DNA of 64,000 nucleotides from CBDDLD01 sp965230605 (GTDB lineage: Bacteria; Bacteroidota; Bacteroidia; Flavobacteriales; Flavobacteriaceae). A model generated the notes under the pieces. It had not been told where the DNA came from and made no database searches. It saw nothing but the letters and a program-made list of their open reading frames with translations. Location of the stretch: the NCBI GenBank assembly GCA_965230605.1, contig CBDDLD010000004.1:930001-994000 (forward strand), written 5' to 3'. Both the position numbers and the translations under genes were made by a program. Positions 15,179 to 23,320 of this stretch are shown piece by piece. Each line of letters starts with the position of its first letter. Positions within the stretch are counted from its first letter, which is position 1.

Positions 15179-16726
15179 TTATTGAGGCAAACCTTTCAGT
15201 ATAACGATTTGTGATGCTTGATTGTCTTCATACACTGCTGAGTGATCATGGCCATCAAGGTTTCTGAAATCATCACTTCTCCAATAGTGTGGCTGAATAG
15301 CTAAAAGGAATGTACCCGGTACACCAACTTTATCAGAGATATCTATTAAAGCTCCAAACTCTCCGCTAAATCCTGTACTGCTGTCTTCTGCTAAGTCTTG
15401 TCTTACCACAAGCTCTAATACTTTGTTGATATTGGTTCCGCTTAAATCAGACTGGTAAATGTATGCTGAATGCCCTCTACTAAAAGAGTTAGGATCTTCT
15501 TGTAAGTAGATGAAATTTTCAGTGACACAGATGTTGTCAGGACTCTGTAAATCTGGAAGATTTCCATCCATATTGTTAGTATCTGTATTACCACTGATGA
15601 TTTGAGTTAATTGTCCTTCTAGAGGATTGTTAGGATCTAATTCTAACTTGTAAACTGTTCCCCAATCGTTATAAGTTCCTTGTCCAGGACCACGACCAGT
15701 TACTGCAACAAAGACATTTCTTCCGTTAGCATCAGAACCTTTTTGATAATCTACATCTTCTACACGCATGAATTGAGACGCATTAACATTAGAACATGCA
15801 GCTTCCATTTCATTTTTAGTTAAGCTAGCACCATTATCAATCTCAACGAATTCTACAGCATAAGTACCGCCAAAGTCTAAGCTACTCTCACTATATGTAG
15901 TACCACCAACTACATCTTGTACACCACCTGCACCATCTGAAATTTCTTTAAGGCGTAATACATATATTTTTCCATTATCTAGATCTGCATCACCATTTTC
16001 AGATAAGTACATTACTACCTGACCTTGAGATCCGCTTGAGTCATCATCACCACCTATAATTACTGTCTTACCAGAGTAAGCGCCTTGTGGAAGTGGTACT
16101 GCATTTTCCCAAGAGAATTCTCCTAATGCATCTAATCCGAAATCCGCAGTTGGTGTAGGTGCTGTTGTATATGGATCTATACCTTTTACATCATAATTAA
16201 TACTTTCTGAAGCCGATAAGAAAATATCTTGAGACCCACCGTGAATTGAAGCTTCAAACATAGTTCCTGAGCATTGTCTTGCAAAGTCTGCAACTCCTGA
16301 GTTTAGAAGGTAATCACCAGAAATTGGGATTAAATTCTCGTCTAAACGAATTCTGGCTACGGCATAACTATCTTCACAGTTGACTACAAATATATATTCA
16401 TCGCCATCTACTAAGAAACCTGCTCCATCAGCTGAACCAGCTAATTGGAAGTTAGAGTCTCCAATAACATCTGGTGTTGTTACTAATGAAAATGCTTCTA
16501 CATAATTAAATTGAGGTGCCATTGCCACTAACGGCGGAAAACTAGACTTGTCTGAGAACATTGTTGGCTCTGGTATAAAATCTTGACCGTCTTGTCCATC
16601 TTGTCCATCCACTCCATCTATACCGTCTCTTCCATCTCTTCCGTCTTCACCTTCGCATGAAGTAAAAAAGACACCCATGGTAAATACCATGAATACTGGT
16701 AAAATTAATTTTTTTAGGTTGATCAT
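15179..16726 (-). CDS. Lipoprotein with collagen-like GxD stalk and PhoX-like propeller
   Basis: 515 residues. A lipoprotein signal peptide ends at FTSCEGE (Cys24), then eight consecutive GxD triplets (residues 26-49, beginning GEDGRDGRD and ending GQDGQDGQD) form a short collagen-like stalk. The remainder is a beta-propeller-like domain with motifs GRGPGQGTYNDWGTVYKLEL and SPDNICVTENFIYLQEDPN that resemble the PhoX/DUF839 phosphatase family, with DGNLPDLQSPDN as a probable metal-binding loop. PhoX enzymes are Ca/Fe-dependent phosphomonoesterases; whether catalytic residues are complete cannot be judged by eye. Sited in front of the di-haem peroxidase gene. Confidence 0.7.
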   Translation of the reverse strand: MINLKKLILPVFMVFTMGVFFTSCEGEDGRDGRDGIDGVDGQDGQDGQDFIPEPTMFSDKSSFPPLVAMAPQFNYVEAFSLVTTPDVIGDSNFQLAGSADGAGFLVDGDEYIFVVNCEDSYAVARIRLDENLIPISGDYLLNSGVADFARQCSGTMFEASIHGGSQDIFLSASESINYDVKGIDPYTTAPTPTADFGLDALGEFSWENAVPLPQGAYSGKTVIIGGDDDSSGSQGQVVMYLSENGDADLDNGKIYVLRLKEISDGAGGVQDVVGGTTYSESSLDFGGTYAVEFVEIDNGASLTKNEMEAACSNVNASQFMRVEDVDYQKGSDANGRNVFVAVTGRGPGQGTYNDWGTVYKLELDPNNPLEGQLTQIISGNTDTNNMDGNLPDLQSPDNICVTENFIYLQEDPNSFSRGHSAYIYQSDLSGTNINKVLELVVRQDLAEDSSTGFSGEFGALIDISDKVGVPGTFLLAIQPHYWRSDDFRNLDGHDHSAVYEDNQASQIVILKGLPQ

Positions 16727-16919
16727 AACGCTTGTTTTTGTTGGGTTTATTTACACCCTCAAAATTAGCAAGTGACCAGAGCAAGAATGTTACATAATTA
16801 ATGCGTTTTTTTTAAATAAAGATTATTCCAATGTTAAGGTGTTAAGCAATAATTAAGTTTACGAAAACTACTTTTAGTAAGAAGAAAAAAATGTATTTTA
16901 TAGTATGAAAAACAAACTT

Positions 16920-17291
16920 TTACCTATGCTGATCTATGAGGATCATATTACCATCCGGATCAGATAATGTTAAGCTAGCCGGACCAGAACTATCTTCGTC
17001 AATGGTGTTGTTTGGTGATATATTTTTCGATTTTAAAATAGCTTGAATCTCACGTATGTCATTAAAATCATCTATGTTTTGACCATTCTCATCCCAACCT
17101 GGATTAAATGTTAGAATATTACCTTCAAACATACCTTCGAACAATCCAATCAGTGAATTCTCATTCTTCATAATAAGATATTTTCTTTCTAGATCTCCTG
17201 CTAAAACAGAAAATCCTAAATTCTCGTAGAACGCCTTAGAAACTTTAATATCCTTAACACTAAGACTTACTGAAAAAGCACCTAATTTCAT
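16920..17291 (-). CDS. VOC-superfamily (glyoxalase/bleomycin-resistance-like) protein
   Basis: 123 residues, the length of a single two-module VOC protein. It begins LGAFSVSLSVKDIKVSKAFY and ends SGPASLTLSDPDGNMILIDQ, both classic beta-alpha-beta-beta-beta repeat signatures, and the late PDGN motif is typical. Family members are metal-dependent isomerases, dioxygenases or drug-binding proteins; substrate is not predictable. It stands alone, leftward, with no clear partner gene. Confidence 0.88.
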   Translation of the reverse strand: MKLGAFSVSLSVKDIKVSKAFYENLGFSVLAGDLERKYLIMKNENSLIGLFEGMFEGNILTFNPGWDENGQNIDDFNDIREIQAILKSKNISPNNTIDEDSSGPASLTLSDPDGNMILIDQHR

Positions 17292-17416
17292 ATATATTAT
17301 TTTTAAAATTATTTGTCAATACTTCAATTTTATGCTCAGCTTCCATGATACCATTAACGAAGCTAAACGAAAAGACTTAAATTGATATCTAATATAAGGT
17401 GTTTTATGATCTAAAA

Positions 17417-19003
17417 TCAAACAATGGCTCCTAATTCTTTATCTAAGCCACAGTTAGAAATAAATACATTGTTGAAGACTTTACGGGTTTTTCTATCTAA
17501 TAATTTATGTCTAGCCTCTAGCCATGAATCGACAGCCTGGGGGCCATACATGGTATTAACTCTGGTTTTATTTAGAAAGAAGTTGATCTTCCCCCAATGT
17601 AAAGTAAAAGGGATGTTTTTTTGTTCGAGCTTGGTCCAAATCTCTTCATAAAAATCTCTGGCTGCTTTGGAGTCTACTCCGTCGAGCTCTAATACACAGG
17701 TTTGCGGAAATTTGGTAAATCCAAGCGTGGCTCTGGTACCTTTAACGTAACGTAGAGATAGTCCGCCCGGAAAGGCCTTGGCTTTATTGAGTGCTACAAT
17801 TTCGTCAACAACTTTAACAGCATCTTTAATATCTATTGCTAAAGCGGCACTAGCTACTTTACCTCTAAATTTAGTGTAGTTAAAAATGTCACCAACAGTA
17901 CCATCTTGTGGTTCTTGTGGCTTAAATGCTAAAGAAAATAAGCTGTTAACCAGAGGTGGAATTAGTAATTGATTAATAGGCTTTAAGCTGTCTAAAACAG
18001 TTTGAATAAAACCCAATAAATCATCTCCATATGTGAACTTAGGGTTCTTTTTGAATTTTTTGTAGTTGGGGTCATAGGCTTTTTTATACATGAATTTGAT
18101 AAACCCTCCTTTATCCGTATTATTAGGTTCGAAGTTATGCGGATTGAATAAGACTTCGAAGTGATACAAATCTTTACCAGGACCAGCTCCAGGTAAATTT
18201 AAACCGGAAAAATCGAGTTGGGTCATGGCTTTTTTAAGCGTATCGTTATAGGCCAAATTACCTATACGATGCTCTTCTAATAAAAATATGGGCTCTGTTT
18301 CTACCATAACCCCGTGGATAAACCCAAAGCTTCCGAAAGAAACCACAGCAGCTTCAAATATAGCATCGTCTCTTATTACATCGGCGTCTAACCAATCTAT
18401 AAATTTTTGTGAGGCTACAGGATAAGACTGCCGTTCTATCCATACATGCTTATTAGCACCGGTAACTATATGAAGACCTACTACAAAATCTTGAATGGCT
18501 CCTGCTTTAAAACCGGCGCCATGGGTGCCTGTAGACATTGCCCCGGCTATGGTTTGGCCATTACTTGCTCCTGAAGCTTTTATACTTCGCATGGGCCTTT
18601 TAGCACTGAGACGGTTGTTTAGCTCGTAGATGATGGTGCCACATTGTAGAAAGTATAAATCTTCGGGTGTTTGGGTATATTGGTTGGAGACATAGGACTG
18701 AGTTAAGGGAAACGAAAAATTCAATGATGAGGTGTCTATGATCCCACCTTTAGCCACCCCACATTTGGTAAACGACCAGCCACTTCCCATAGCACGTAAC
18801 TTGAGATCATTATCAATACCATGTTGAATTAGCCATTGAAAGTTTTTCGTTGAGGCCATATACCGATCTCGACGCTTAGGAAATGCATGTCCTTTTGGGT
18901 TGCGGAGTTTAAATGAGGCATTCTTTACGAGGTCTTGTGTAAAGTTTTCATGGCGATTGGTCCATTTTTCTATGGGTAGACGACTGATTCCTTCTGGTAA
19001 CAT
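17417..19003 (-). CDS. VAO-type FAD-dependent oxidoreductase (sugar-lactone oxidase-like)
   Basis: 528 residues. The N-terminal PCMH FAD-binding domain covers about residues 45-240: LKLRAMGSGWSFTKC, then GASNGQTIAGAMSTGTHGAG, the pyrophosphate-binding loop typical of L-gulono/arabinono-lactone oxidases and related alditol oxidases. The C-terminal substrate domain includes ALO-like motifs and ends with WGKINFFLNKTRV and WLEARHKLLDRKTRKVF. It has no signal peptide. It precedes a small lipoprotein gene on the same strand (16-base gap upstream). Substrate may be a sugar lactone or alditol, but cholesterol-oxidase-type substrates cannot be excluded. Confidence 0.82.
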   Translation of the reverse strand: MLPEGISRLPIEKWTNRHENFTQDLVKNASFKLRNPKGHAFPKRRDRYMASTKNFQWLIQHGIDNDLKLRAMGSGWSFTKCGVAKGGIIDTSSLNFSFPLTQSYVSNQYTQTPEDLYFLQCGTIIYELNNRLSAKRPMRSIKASGASNGQTIAGAMSTGTHGAGFKAGAIQDFVVGLHIVTGANKHVWIERQSYPVASQKFIDWLDADVIRDDAIFEAAVVSFGSFGFIHGVMVETEPIFLLEEHRIGNLAYNDTLKKAMTQLDFSGLNLPGAGPGKDLYHFEVLFNPHNFEPNNTDKGGFIKFMYKKAYDPNYKKFKKNPKFTYGDDLLGFIQTVLDSLKPINQLLIPPLVNSLFSLAFKPQEPQDGTVGDIFNYTKFRGKVASAALAIDIKDAVKVVDEIVALNKAKAFPGGLSLRYVKGTRATLGFTKFPQTCVLELDGVDSKAARDFYEEIWTKLEQKNIPFTLHWGKINFFLNKTRVNTMYGPQAVDSWLEARHKLLDRKTRKVFNNVFISNCGLDKELGAIV

Positions 19004-19019
19004 AATAACGAGGTTTTAA

Positions 19020-19394
19020 TTAATCTTCTAGTCCTCCATCACCATTAGCAGGACGAGAACAACCATACTTTACTTTTCGGTGATTAACAATTCCAACAGT
19101 TACGATGGTCAATAATGCGCCTCCAAAAGTGGTCTTTACTTCTACATTGGCCAGCGAGCCTTCATCACATAACGCATATTTACTATCATCACCATCCTTA
19201 GCAACATACACATCTTTACGCACCATGCCCCATAAGTAACTCCAGTCATCAGTCTCATAATATTCGTTACCTGCAAACGTATCATCGTAGTTGCTGGCAA
19301 TCACTTTGGTTGAGGTGCAACTGGTAGATGCTAAAAGTATGGTGCAGAAGGAAAGCAAAAACACGTGGGCTTTGATGTTAGTTAGGGATTTCAT
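19020..19394 (-). CDS. Bor-like lipoprotein
   Basis: 124 residues from the ATG at 19394 (a TTG 18 bases upstream is less likely). Signal peptide and lipobox: LLASTSCTST, Cys26. The mature part has WSYLWGMVRKDVYV, a Cys-containing turn (ALCDEG), a strand VEVKTTFGGALLTIVTVGIV and a final KVKYGCS. This order (fl-w-G, C, v-k-v-e-t-t-f, glLtivTvGI, v-v-C) matches my memory of the lambda Bor / Iss family of outer-membrane lipoproteins. No phage genes surround it. Its start is upstream-coupled to nothing obvious; it is followed by the FAD oxidoreductase after 16 bases. Confidence 0.6.
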   Translation of the reverse strand: MKSLTNIKAHVFLLSFCTILLASTSCTSTKVIASNYDDTFAGNEYYETDDWSYLWGMVRKDVYVAKDGDDSKYALCDEGSLANVEVKTTFGGALLTIVTVGIVNHRKVKYGCSRPANGDGGLED

Positions 19395-19495
19395 GATTAC
19401 AGTTTTAGACAAGTGAGATTATATGGATTTCGGGGAATCGCTTTGCTAAGTTAGGATATAAACTATTGAAAGTCAATACGTAAGACTACGTATTT

Positions 19496-19810
19496 TTACA
19501 TAAATTTTACTTCAACATCTAAGGCTATATCATTTGCTGATTTATAACTTTGAATTTCTAGAAACCCTTTATGAAGATTATCATGGGTTTTCATTAAAGA
19601 AATGGATCTTGGAGAAAAAGCAGACATACCTTCATCCTGTTTTTTAATGATGTATCTATAAAAATCCCTATCTAGCTTCCAGGTTTCTTTTTCTGATAAA
19701 AACAAGTCGCTTTTTATAGATAGAAATGCCGGAAGCGTATATTTTTTAAAATGTGCTTGTACTTCTCTACCTTCTGTTTTTAAACCAATGTATTTATATC
19801 TGTACTCCAT
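19496..19810 (-). CDS. Hypothetical soluble protein
   Basis: 104 residues from ATG 19810 (MEYRYKYIGLKTEGREVQ), chosen because the longer frame would overlap the small membrane-protein gene upstream. It is a mixed alpha/beta sequence with a helical centre (KETWKLDRDFYRYIIKKQDE) and a C-terminal strand (ALDVEVKFM), no signal and no membrane segment. I do not recognise it. It follows the 54-residue gene by 13 bases and so is likely co-transcribed with it and the DUF1801 gene. Confidence 0.55.
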   Translation of the reverse strand: MEYRYKYIGLKTEGREVQAHFKKYTLPAFLSIKSDLFLSEKETWKLDRDFYRYIIKKQDEGMSAFSPRSISLMKTHDNLHKGFLEIQSYKSANDIALDVEVKFM

Positions 19811-19823
19811 AGGATTAGATGAA

Positions 19824-19988
19824 TTATGAACACCCCTTGAAAAATGCAAAAACAATTATCAGCAAGATAATAGCGCCACCAATACCAGACCAAGGGCTAT
19901 TACTTGAATTTCTAGAATTTTGTCTCCTACTTCTTTGTTCATCACTGATTCCATATTTGTAATCCGTAGGATCATTTGCTTTTCCCAT
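19824..19988 (-). CDS. Small single-pass membrane protein
   Basis: 54 residues: a polar N-terminal half rich in Asn, Ser and Arg (YGISDEQRSRRQNSRNSSN) followed by one hydrophobic helix (about 33-50, WSGIGGAIILLIIVFAFF) and a KGCS end. Start ATG at 19988 and stop at 19824 are flanked by genes at short distance on both sides (16 and 13 bases), which supports it being real despite its size. No known family. Confidence 0.55.
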   Translation of the reverse strand: MGKANDPTDYKYGISDEQRSRRQNSRNSSNSPWSGIGGAIILLIIVFAFFKGCS

Positions 19989-20004
19989 AATTCAATAAAT
20001 ACGA

Positions 20005-20442
20005 TTACTTTCTACACGCCGCACACTCATGATGCTCATTGAGATAGGCGATAGATTCCATACAGAGCTGTTCTAAAATTGGGATATTAATATCTTCAAG
20101 CTTCTTAACATAGATGCAGGCTTTGCCCATTTTAAACTTACCAAGGTCTTTTAGTAAAGCATCACTCTTCTCTGTTTTTGAGTAGACATAAAGTGAGAAT
20201 TGCGGTTTTCTGGGTGAGAAGCCCAACATAGGCGCATCACCTTCATGACCACTGGCATATTTATAGTGATAGCTTCCGAAGCCGATTATGGTTGGGCCCC
20301 ACATTTTGGGTTCGAAGCCAGACCATTCACTTATGAGCTCGATAAGTTTGTAACTATCCACTTTCTTTTGCTCTTTGTCAACATAAGATTCTATAAAATC
20401 TGATACATTGACGTGAGTTTCGGTAGTTTTATTTTTTGCCAT
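20005..20442 (-). CDS. DUF1801-domain protein (YdhG-like)
   Basis: 145 residues from ATG 20442; the TTG six bases upstream is discounted. The DUF1801 pattern is clear: V..FI.SYVDKEQKKVDSYKL near the N-terminus, FEPKMWGPTIIGFGSYHYKY in the middle and KFKMGKACIYVKKLEDIN near the end. The C-terminus carries CAACRK, an unusual cysteine pair that may bind metal. The domain is related to frataxin-like folds but its function is unknown. It is first in a short leftward run with two small genes. Confidence 0.85.
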   Translation of the reverse strand: MAKNKTTETHVNVSDFIESYVDKEQKKVDSYKLIELISEWSGFEPKMWGPTIIGFGSYHYKYASGHEGDAPMLGFSPRKPQFSLYVYSKTEKSDALLKDLGKFKMGKACIYVKKLEDINIPILEQLCMESIAYLNEHHECAACRK

Positions 20443-20466
20443 AGCCAATAATTTTAAAAGTTTAAT

Positions 20467-20940
20467 TTAAATCCATCGTCTTACATTTTTGCAATACAAG
20501 TTATATTCTTCTCCAAAATCTCTTCGCAATCGAGGCTCTTCAACCAATACGATAAAGATATTGAACATTAGGAAAACAACAATAGAGTATATCCATAACG
20601 AATTAGACTGGAAGAACACAGCTTCACCTATTAGCATTAGCACGACACCAACATACATTGGATTTCGTGAAAATCGGTACAAATCCGTTATAACTAAATT
20701 TTTAGTGGGATCCGCAGGCGAAAGTGTACCACGCCCTTTTACGGCAAAACTGACAATGCACCAAAGCATAATTATAAAGCCAACAACAAATACAATGGCA
20801 CTGGCATAATGCTGCCATCGCCAGGTTTCGCTATATATCATATCTGTATTGAAATCTATAATCCATAAGGGTATTAACCCGGCAACTACACCCGGTTGCA
20901 GAATTGTAAAAAATAGATTTCGTAAGAATAATGATAGCAT
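20467..20940 (-). CDS. Isoprenylcysteine carboxyl methyltransferase-like membrane protein
   Basis: 157 residues with about four to five hydrophobic helices. The ICMT/PEMT signature is at LVITDLYRFSRNPMYVGVVL (around 85-105) and EEPRLRRDFGEEYNLYCKNV at the C-terminus, the two parts that bind SAM in this family. Bacterial members methylate small lipid or isoprenoid substrates, mostly unknown. It lies 24 bases upstream of the DUF1801 gene on the same strand. Confidence 0.85.
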   Translation of the reverse strand: MLSLFLRNLFFTILQPGVVAGLIPLWIIDFNTDMIYSETWRWQHYASAIVFVVGFIIMLWCIVSFAVKGRGTLSPADPTKNLVITDLYRFSRNPMYVGVVLMLIGEAVFFQSNSLWIYSIVVFLMFNIFIVLVEEPRLRRDFGEEYNLYCKNVRRWI

Positions 20941-21033
20941 ATATAATGTAATAAGCTAACGCTAACATCTAAGATAGTAAATAAAGAAAAATCTCAAGCA
21001 TTAATTGTATATGCTTTTGACTTTGAATGCCTA

Positions 21034-22494
21034 CTAATCATTCTTCAATTCAGCCAGTTTACTTTGTGAGTCCTTGTAGCCTAATTCAATGGCTTTCTGA
21101 TAGCTTTTAATGGCATCATCTTTTAGATTATTTGCTTTATAGCCATCGCCTAAAGAGTCCCATAGATTACCATCATCAGGGTATAATTCAACATTCTTTT
21201 TAAAAAGCTCTAATGCCCAATCGGTGTTTTTATTTAGCATTAATAGGACATTCCCAACGGTATTGAGCAGGCTCGAGTTTGTAAATTCATCAGCGTAATT
21301 TTCTCGGAGTAACCCAAGGAGTGCTTCAGACTCATTTGTAGGATGCTGTTTTATAAAATCTATAGTATATGCATATACATTGTTTTTTATAGGTTTTGGT
21401 ACAAAGCTTTCGTCTAAGATGATGTCTTCCACATCATAAGCGATCTCTTCTACTTTCGAACTATTGGCATTTGTAGCATATAAGATAAAAATATCTTCCT
21501 CTGGATGCCATAAAATACTATGCGAGAATGTTCCATTAGAACCATTATGAGATAATCTAAGGGTGTTTACTTTAGATGTTTTAACACCCCAACCGTAACC
21601 ATAACTGAACCTTCCGCTTGGTGCTAAAACATGTGGGGTCGCTAATTTTTTAAAGGATTCTTTTGATATGATCTTATGCTCTTTTAATGCCTTATACCAA
21701 AGTAGCATATCATGTTGTGTTGAGTTGATGCCGCCGTTACTTTTTAAATGCCAATAGACCTCTCCAATGTCTTGATAACGTGTAACGGTTGGGTCCATTT
21801 CAATCACATTTCTGTTATACCCACGAGCCATTTGTTTTGTGTCCCATTTTGGTAATAAATATCCGGTTTGTTTCATACCCGCAGGTGTAAAAAGATACTC
21901 ATTTAAGAAGGCTTCGTATGATTGTCCAGACGCTAATTCTATGATTCTCCCCAAAATGCTATATCCGGTATTGGAGTAGGAGTACTGTTCTCCAGGTTCA
22001 TATATCAATTTACTAGAGAATAGAGTTTCAAAAAATTGTTCTTGTGAGATTTTATCAAAGTCTCTTCCTATAGACTCTGAAAAACCTGCCGTATGAGTTA
22101 ACAACTGATGTATGGTAATATCTTGTTTTTCAGTAGGGAGGTTTTGAAAGAATTTGCTCAGACGATCGTTTACACTTAATTTCCCTAATTCCACCAGTTT
22201 TAAAATAGCAGTACTCGTAAACTGTTTGGTGTTAGAGCCAATATCAAAAATAGTATATGGATTGTTTAGTGTTTTAGTATCCTTATTTGCCATTCCATAG
22301 CCTTTGTTAATGATCATTTCTCCATTCTTTATAACAGTGATGGCGCCCGAAAAACCATTTTTAGACCCGGCAGTAAGGTAGGTGTCTATTCTAGAATAAT
22401 AAGATGTTGGTTCTGTGTTTTGTTGGGCATTTAAAGAAAATGTGCCGAATTGCATGATCGCAATTGCTGCGATTAAAGATAGTAACTTGTTCAT
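21034..22494 (-). CDS. Serine hydrolase (class C beta-lactamase fold) with C-terminal TPR
   Basis: 486 residues from ATG 22494 (MNKLLSLIAAIAIMQF), which gives a clean signal peptide ending FSLNAQ. The beta-lactamase/PBP4-type domain has S-x-x-K at SNTKQF (about residue 84-87), Y-x-N at YSNTGYS (about 164-166) and a late HNGSNGTF box. About 90 C-terminal residues form two TPR-like repeats (NTDWALELFKKNVELYPDDG, ...AIKSYQKAIELGYKD). Likely a periplasmic esterase or peptidase rather than a true beta-lactamase. A near-consensus ECF promoter lies just upstream. Confidence 0.88.
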   Translation of the reverse strand: MNKLLSLIAAIAIMQFGTFSLNAQQNTEPTSYYSRIDTYLTAGSKNGFSGAITVIKNGEMIINKGYGMANKDTKTLNNPYTIFDIGSNTKQFTSTAILKLVELGKLSVNDRLSKFFQNLPTEKQDITIHQLLTHTAGFSESIGRDFDKISQEQFFETLFSSKLIYEPGEQYSYSNTGYSILGRIIELASGQSYEAFLNEYLFTPAGMKQTGYLLPKWDTKQMARGYNRNVIEMDPTVTRYQDIGEVYWHLKSNGGINSTQHDMLLWYKALKEHKIISKESFKKLATPHVLAPSGRFSYGYGWGVKTSKVNTLRLSHNGSNGTFSHSILWHPEEDIFILYATNANSSKVEEIAYDVEDIILDESFVPKPIKNNVYAYTIDFIKQHPTNESEALLGLLRENYADEFTNSSLLNTVGNVLLMLNKNTDWALELFKKNVELYPDDGNLWDSLGDGYKANNLKDDAIKSYQKAIELGYKDSQSKLAELKND

Positions 22495-22520
22495 TTTTTT
22501 GATTTCTGATTTTATGATAA

Positions 22521-22547
22521 GACTCAAAGAAATCGAAACAGGTTACA
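22521..22547 (-). promoter_or_regulatory. Candidate ECF promoter of the serine hydrolase gene
   Basis: Minus strand: TGTAAC (plus 22542-22547), 17 bases, AGTC (plus 22521-22524). It matches the divergent sigma-locus promoter TGTAAC-N17-CGTC at all but one base of the -10 box, including the next C after TGTAAC. It lies 27 bases upstream of the ATG at 22494, a suitable distance. Confidence 0.5.
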
Positions 22548-22573
22548 TTATTTCCTAAATTATTTTTAATGGA

Positions 22574-23320
22574 TTAAAGAGTTCTTGTTTTTCCGGATAT
22601 AATAATGTATCCAGCATCTAATGCCGATTGTGTTAAGATGGATTGATTGGTATCATACCATCTCTTACTTTCAATATCCGATTCTAATTTTGCCAGAGTT
22701 TCAGAGATGTTGTTGAGGTTTGAAAAACTTGATATAGAGTTTCTGACCATAACATCCAGATAGGCTTCAGGTCTTTTCCAATAGGCCGCTAAAAATCCAT
22801 CGGTACAGTCTTCAGGAATTAACAATGGACTTATTTCTATATCGTCAAAATAGTTCTCAAATTCTTTATTATTCGGAAATATGGTTCTGTCTAACTCGAT
22901 GATCTCTGGGAAATAATCTCTGGTCAGCCAAAAGGGCTCAGCTTCCGGGTTCCAAGATACAGCAACAAATCGCTCTGTAGCAACTCTATTGATCTCACTG
23001 AAAGCTAATTCTCGGTTTTGCCAATGATGTATGGACAATATGGTAAGTGCATGTGAAAAACTATGGTCAGGGAAAGGAAGAGACTCAACTACCCCTTGTA
23101 CAACCGGATGAGAATTTGGAGGACGTTGATTAATCATTTCCATAGATGGTTCTAATGCGATAAGATTAACGTTCTTTGGTTCGTAAGACCCCGCGCCAGC
23201 CCCGATATTAAGGATGCTTTTAGCGTCTTTAAGTCTATCTAAAATCTGCGCGGCAATTCTTGGGTCACTTTTGCGTTTTTGAGCATAGTTTATGCCTATG
23301 TCGTCGTATTTTGCTTTCAT
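22574..23320 (-). CDS. Class I SAM-dependent methyltransferase
   Basis: 248 residues. SAM motif I is SILNIGAGAGSYEP (about 34-47), motif II LIALEPS, and post-motif QGVVESLPFPDHSFSHALTI identifies the Methyltransf_11 group. No signal peptide, so cytosolic. Its start overlaps the GNAT gene stop by 4 bases (ATGA), so the two are translated together. Substrate unknown; Methyltransf_11 proteins act on many small molecules. Confidence 0.88.
   Translation of the reverse strand: MKAKYDDIGINYAQKRKSDPRIAAQILDRLKDAKSILNIGAGAGSYEPKNVNLIALEPSMEMINQRPPNSHPVVQGVVESLPFPDHSFSHALTILSIHHWQNRELAFSEINRVATERFVAVSWNPEAEPFWLTRDYFPEIIELDRTIFPNNKEFENYFDDIEISPLLIPEDCTDGFLAAYWKRPEAYLDVMVRNSISSFSNLNNISETLAKLESDIESKRWYDTNQSILTQSALDAGYIIISGKTRTL

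Noticed and set aside
16727..16830. TGTAAC on the minus strand at plus 16788-16793 as another ECF promoter
   Set aside because: Seventeen bases downstream there is TTGC, not CGTC or a near match, so the -10 box is missing.
19020..19394. Bor-like gene as a sign of prophage
   Set aside because: No integrase, terminase, capsid, tail or lysis genes and no attachment-site repeats are seen in the neighbourhood.
21034..22494. Serine hydrolase as an antibiotic-resistance beta-lactamase
   Set aside because: The fold and motifs are shared with esterases and peptidases, the C-terminal TPR part is not found in resistance enzymes, and nothing else suggests resistance.
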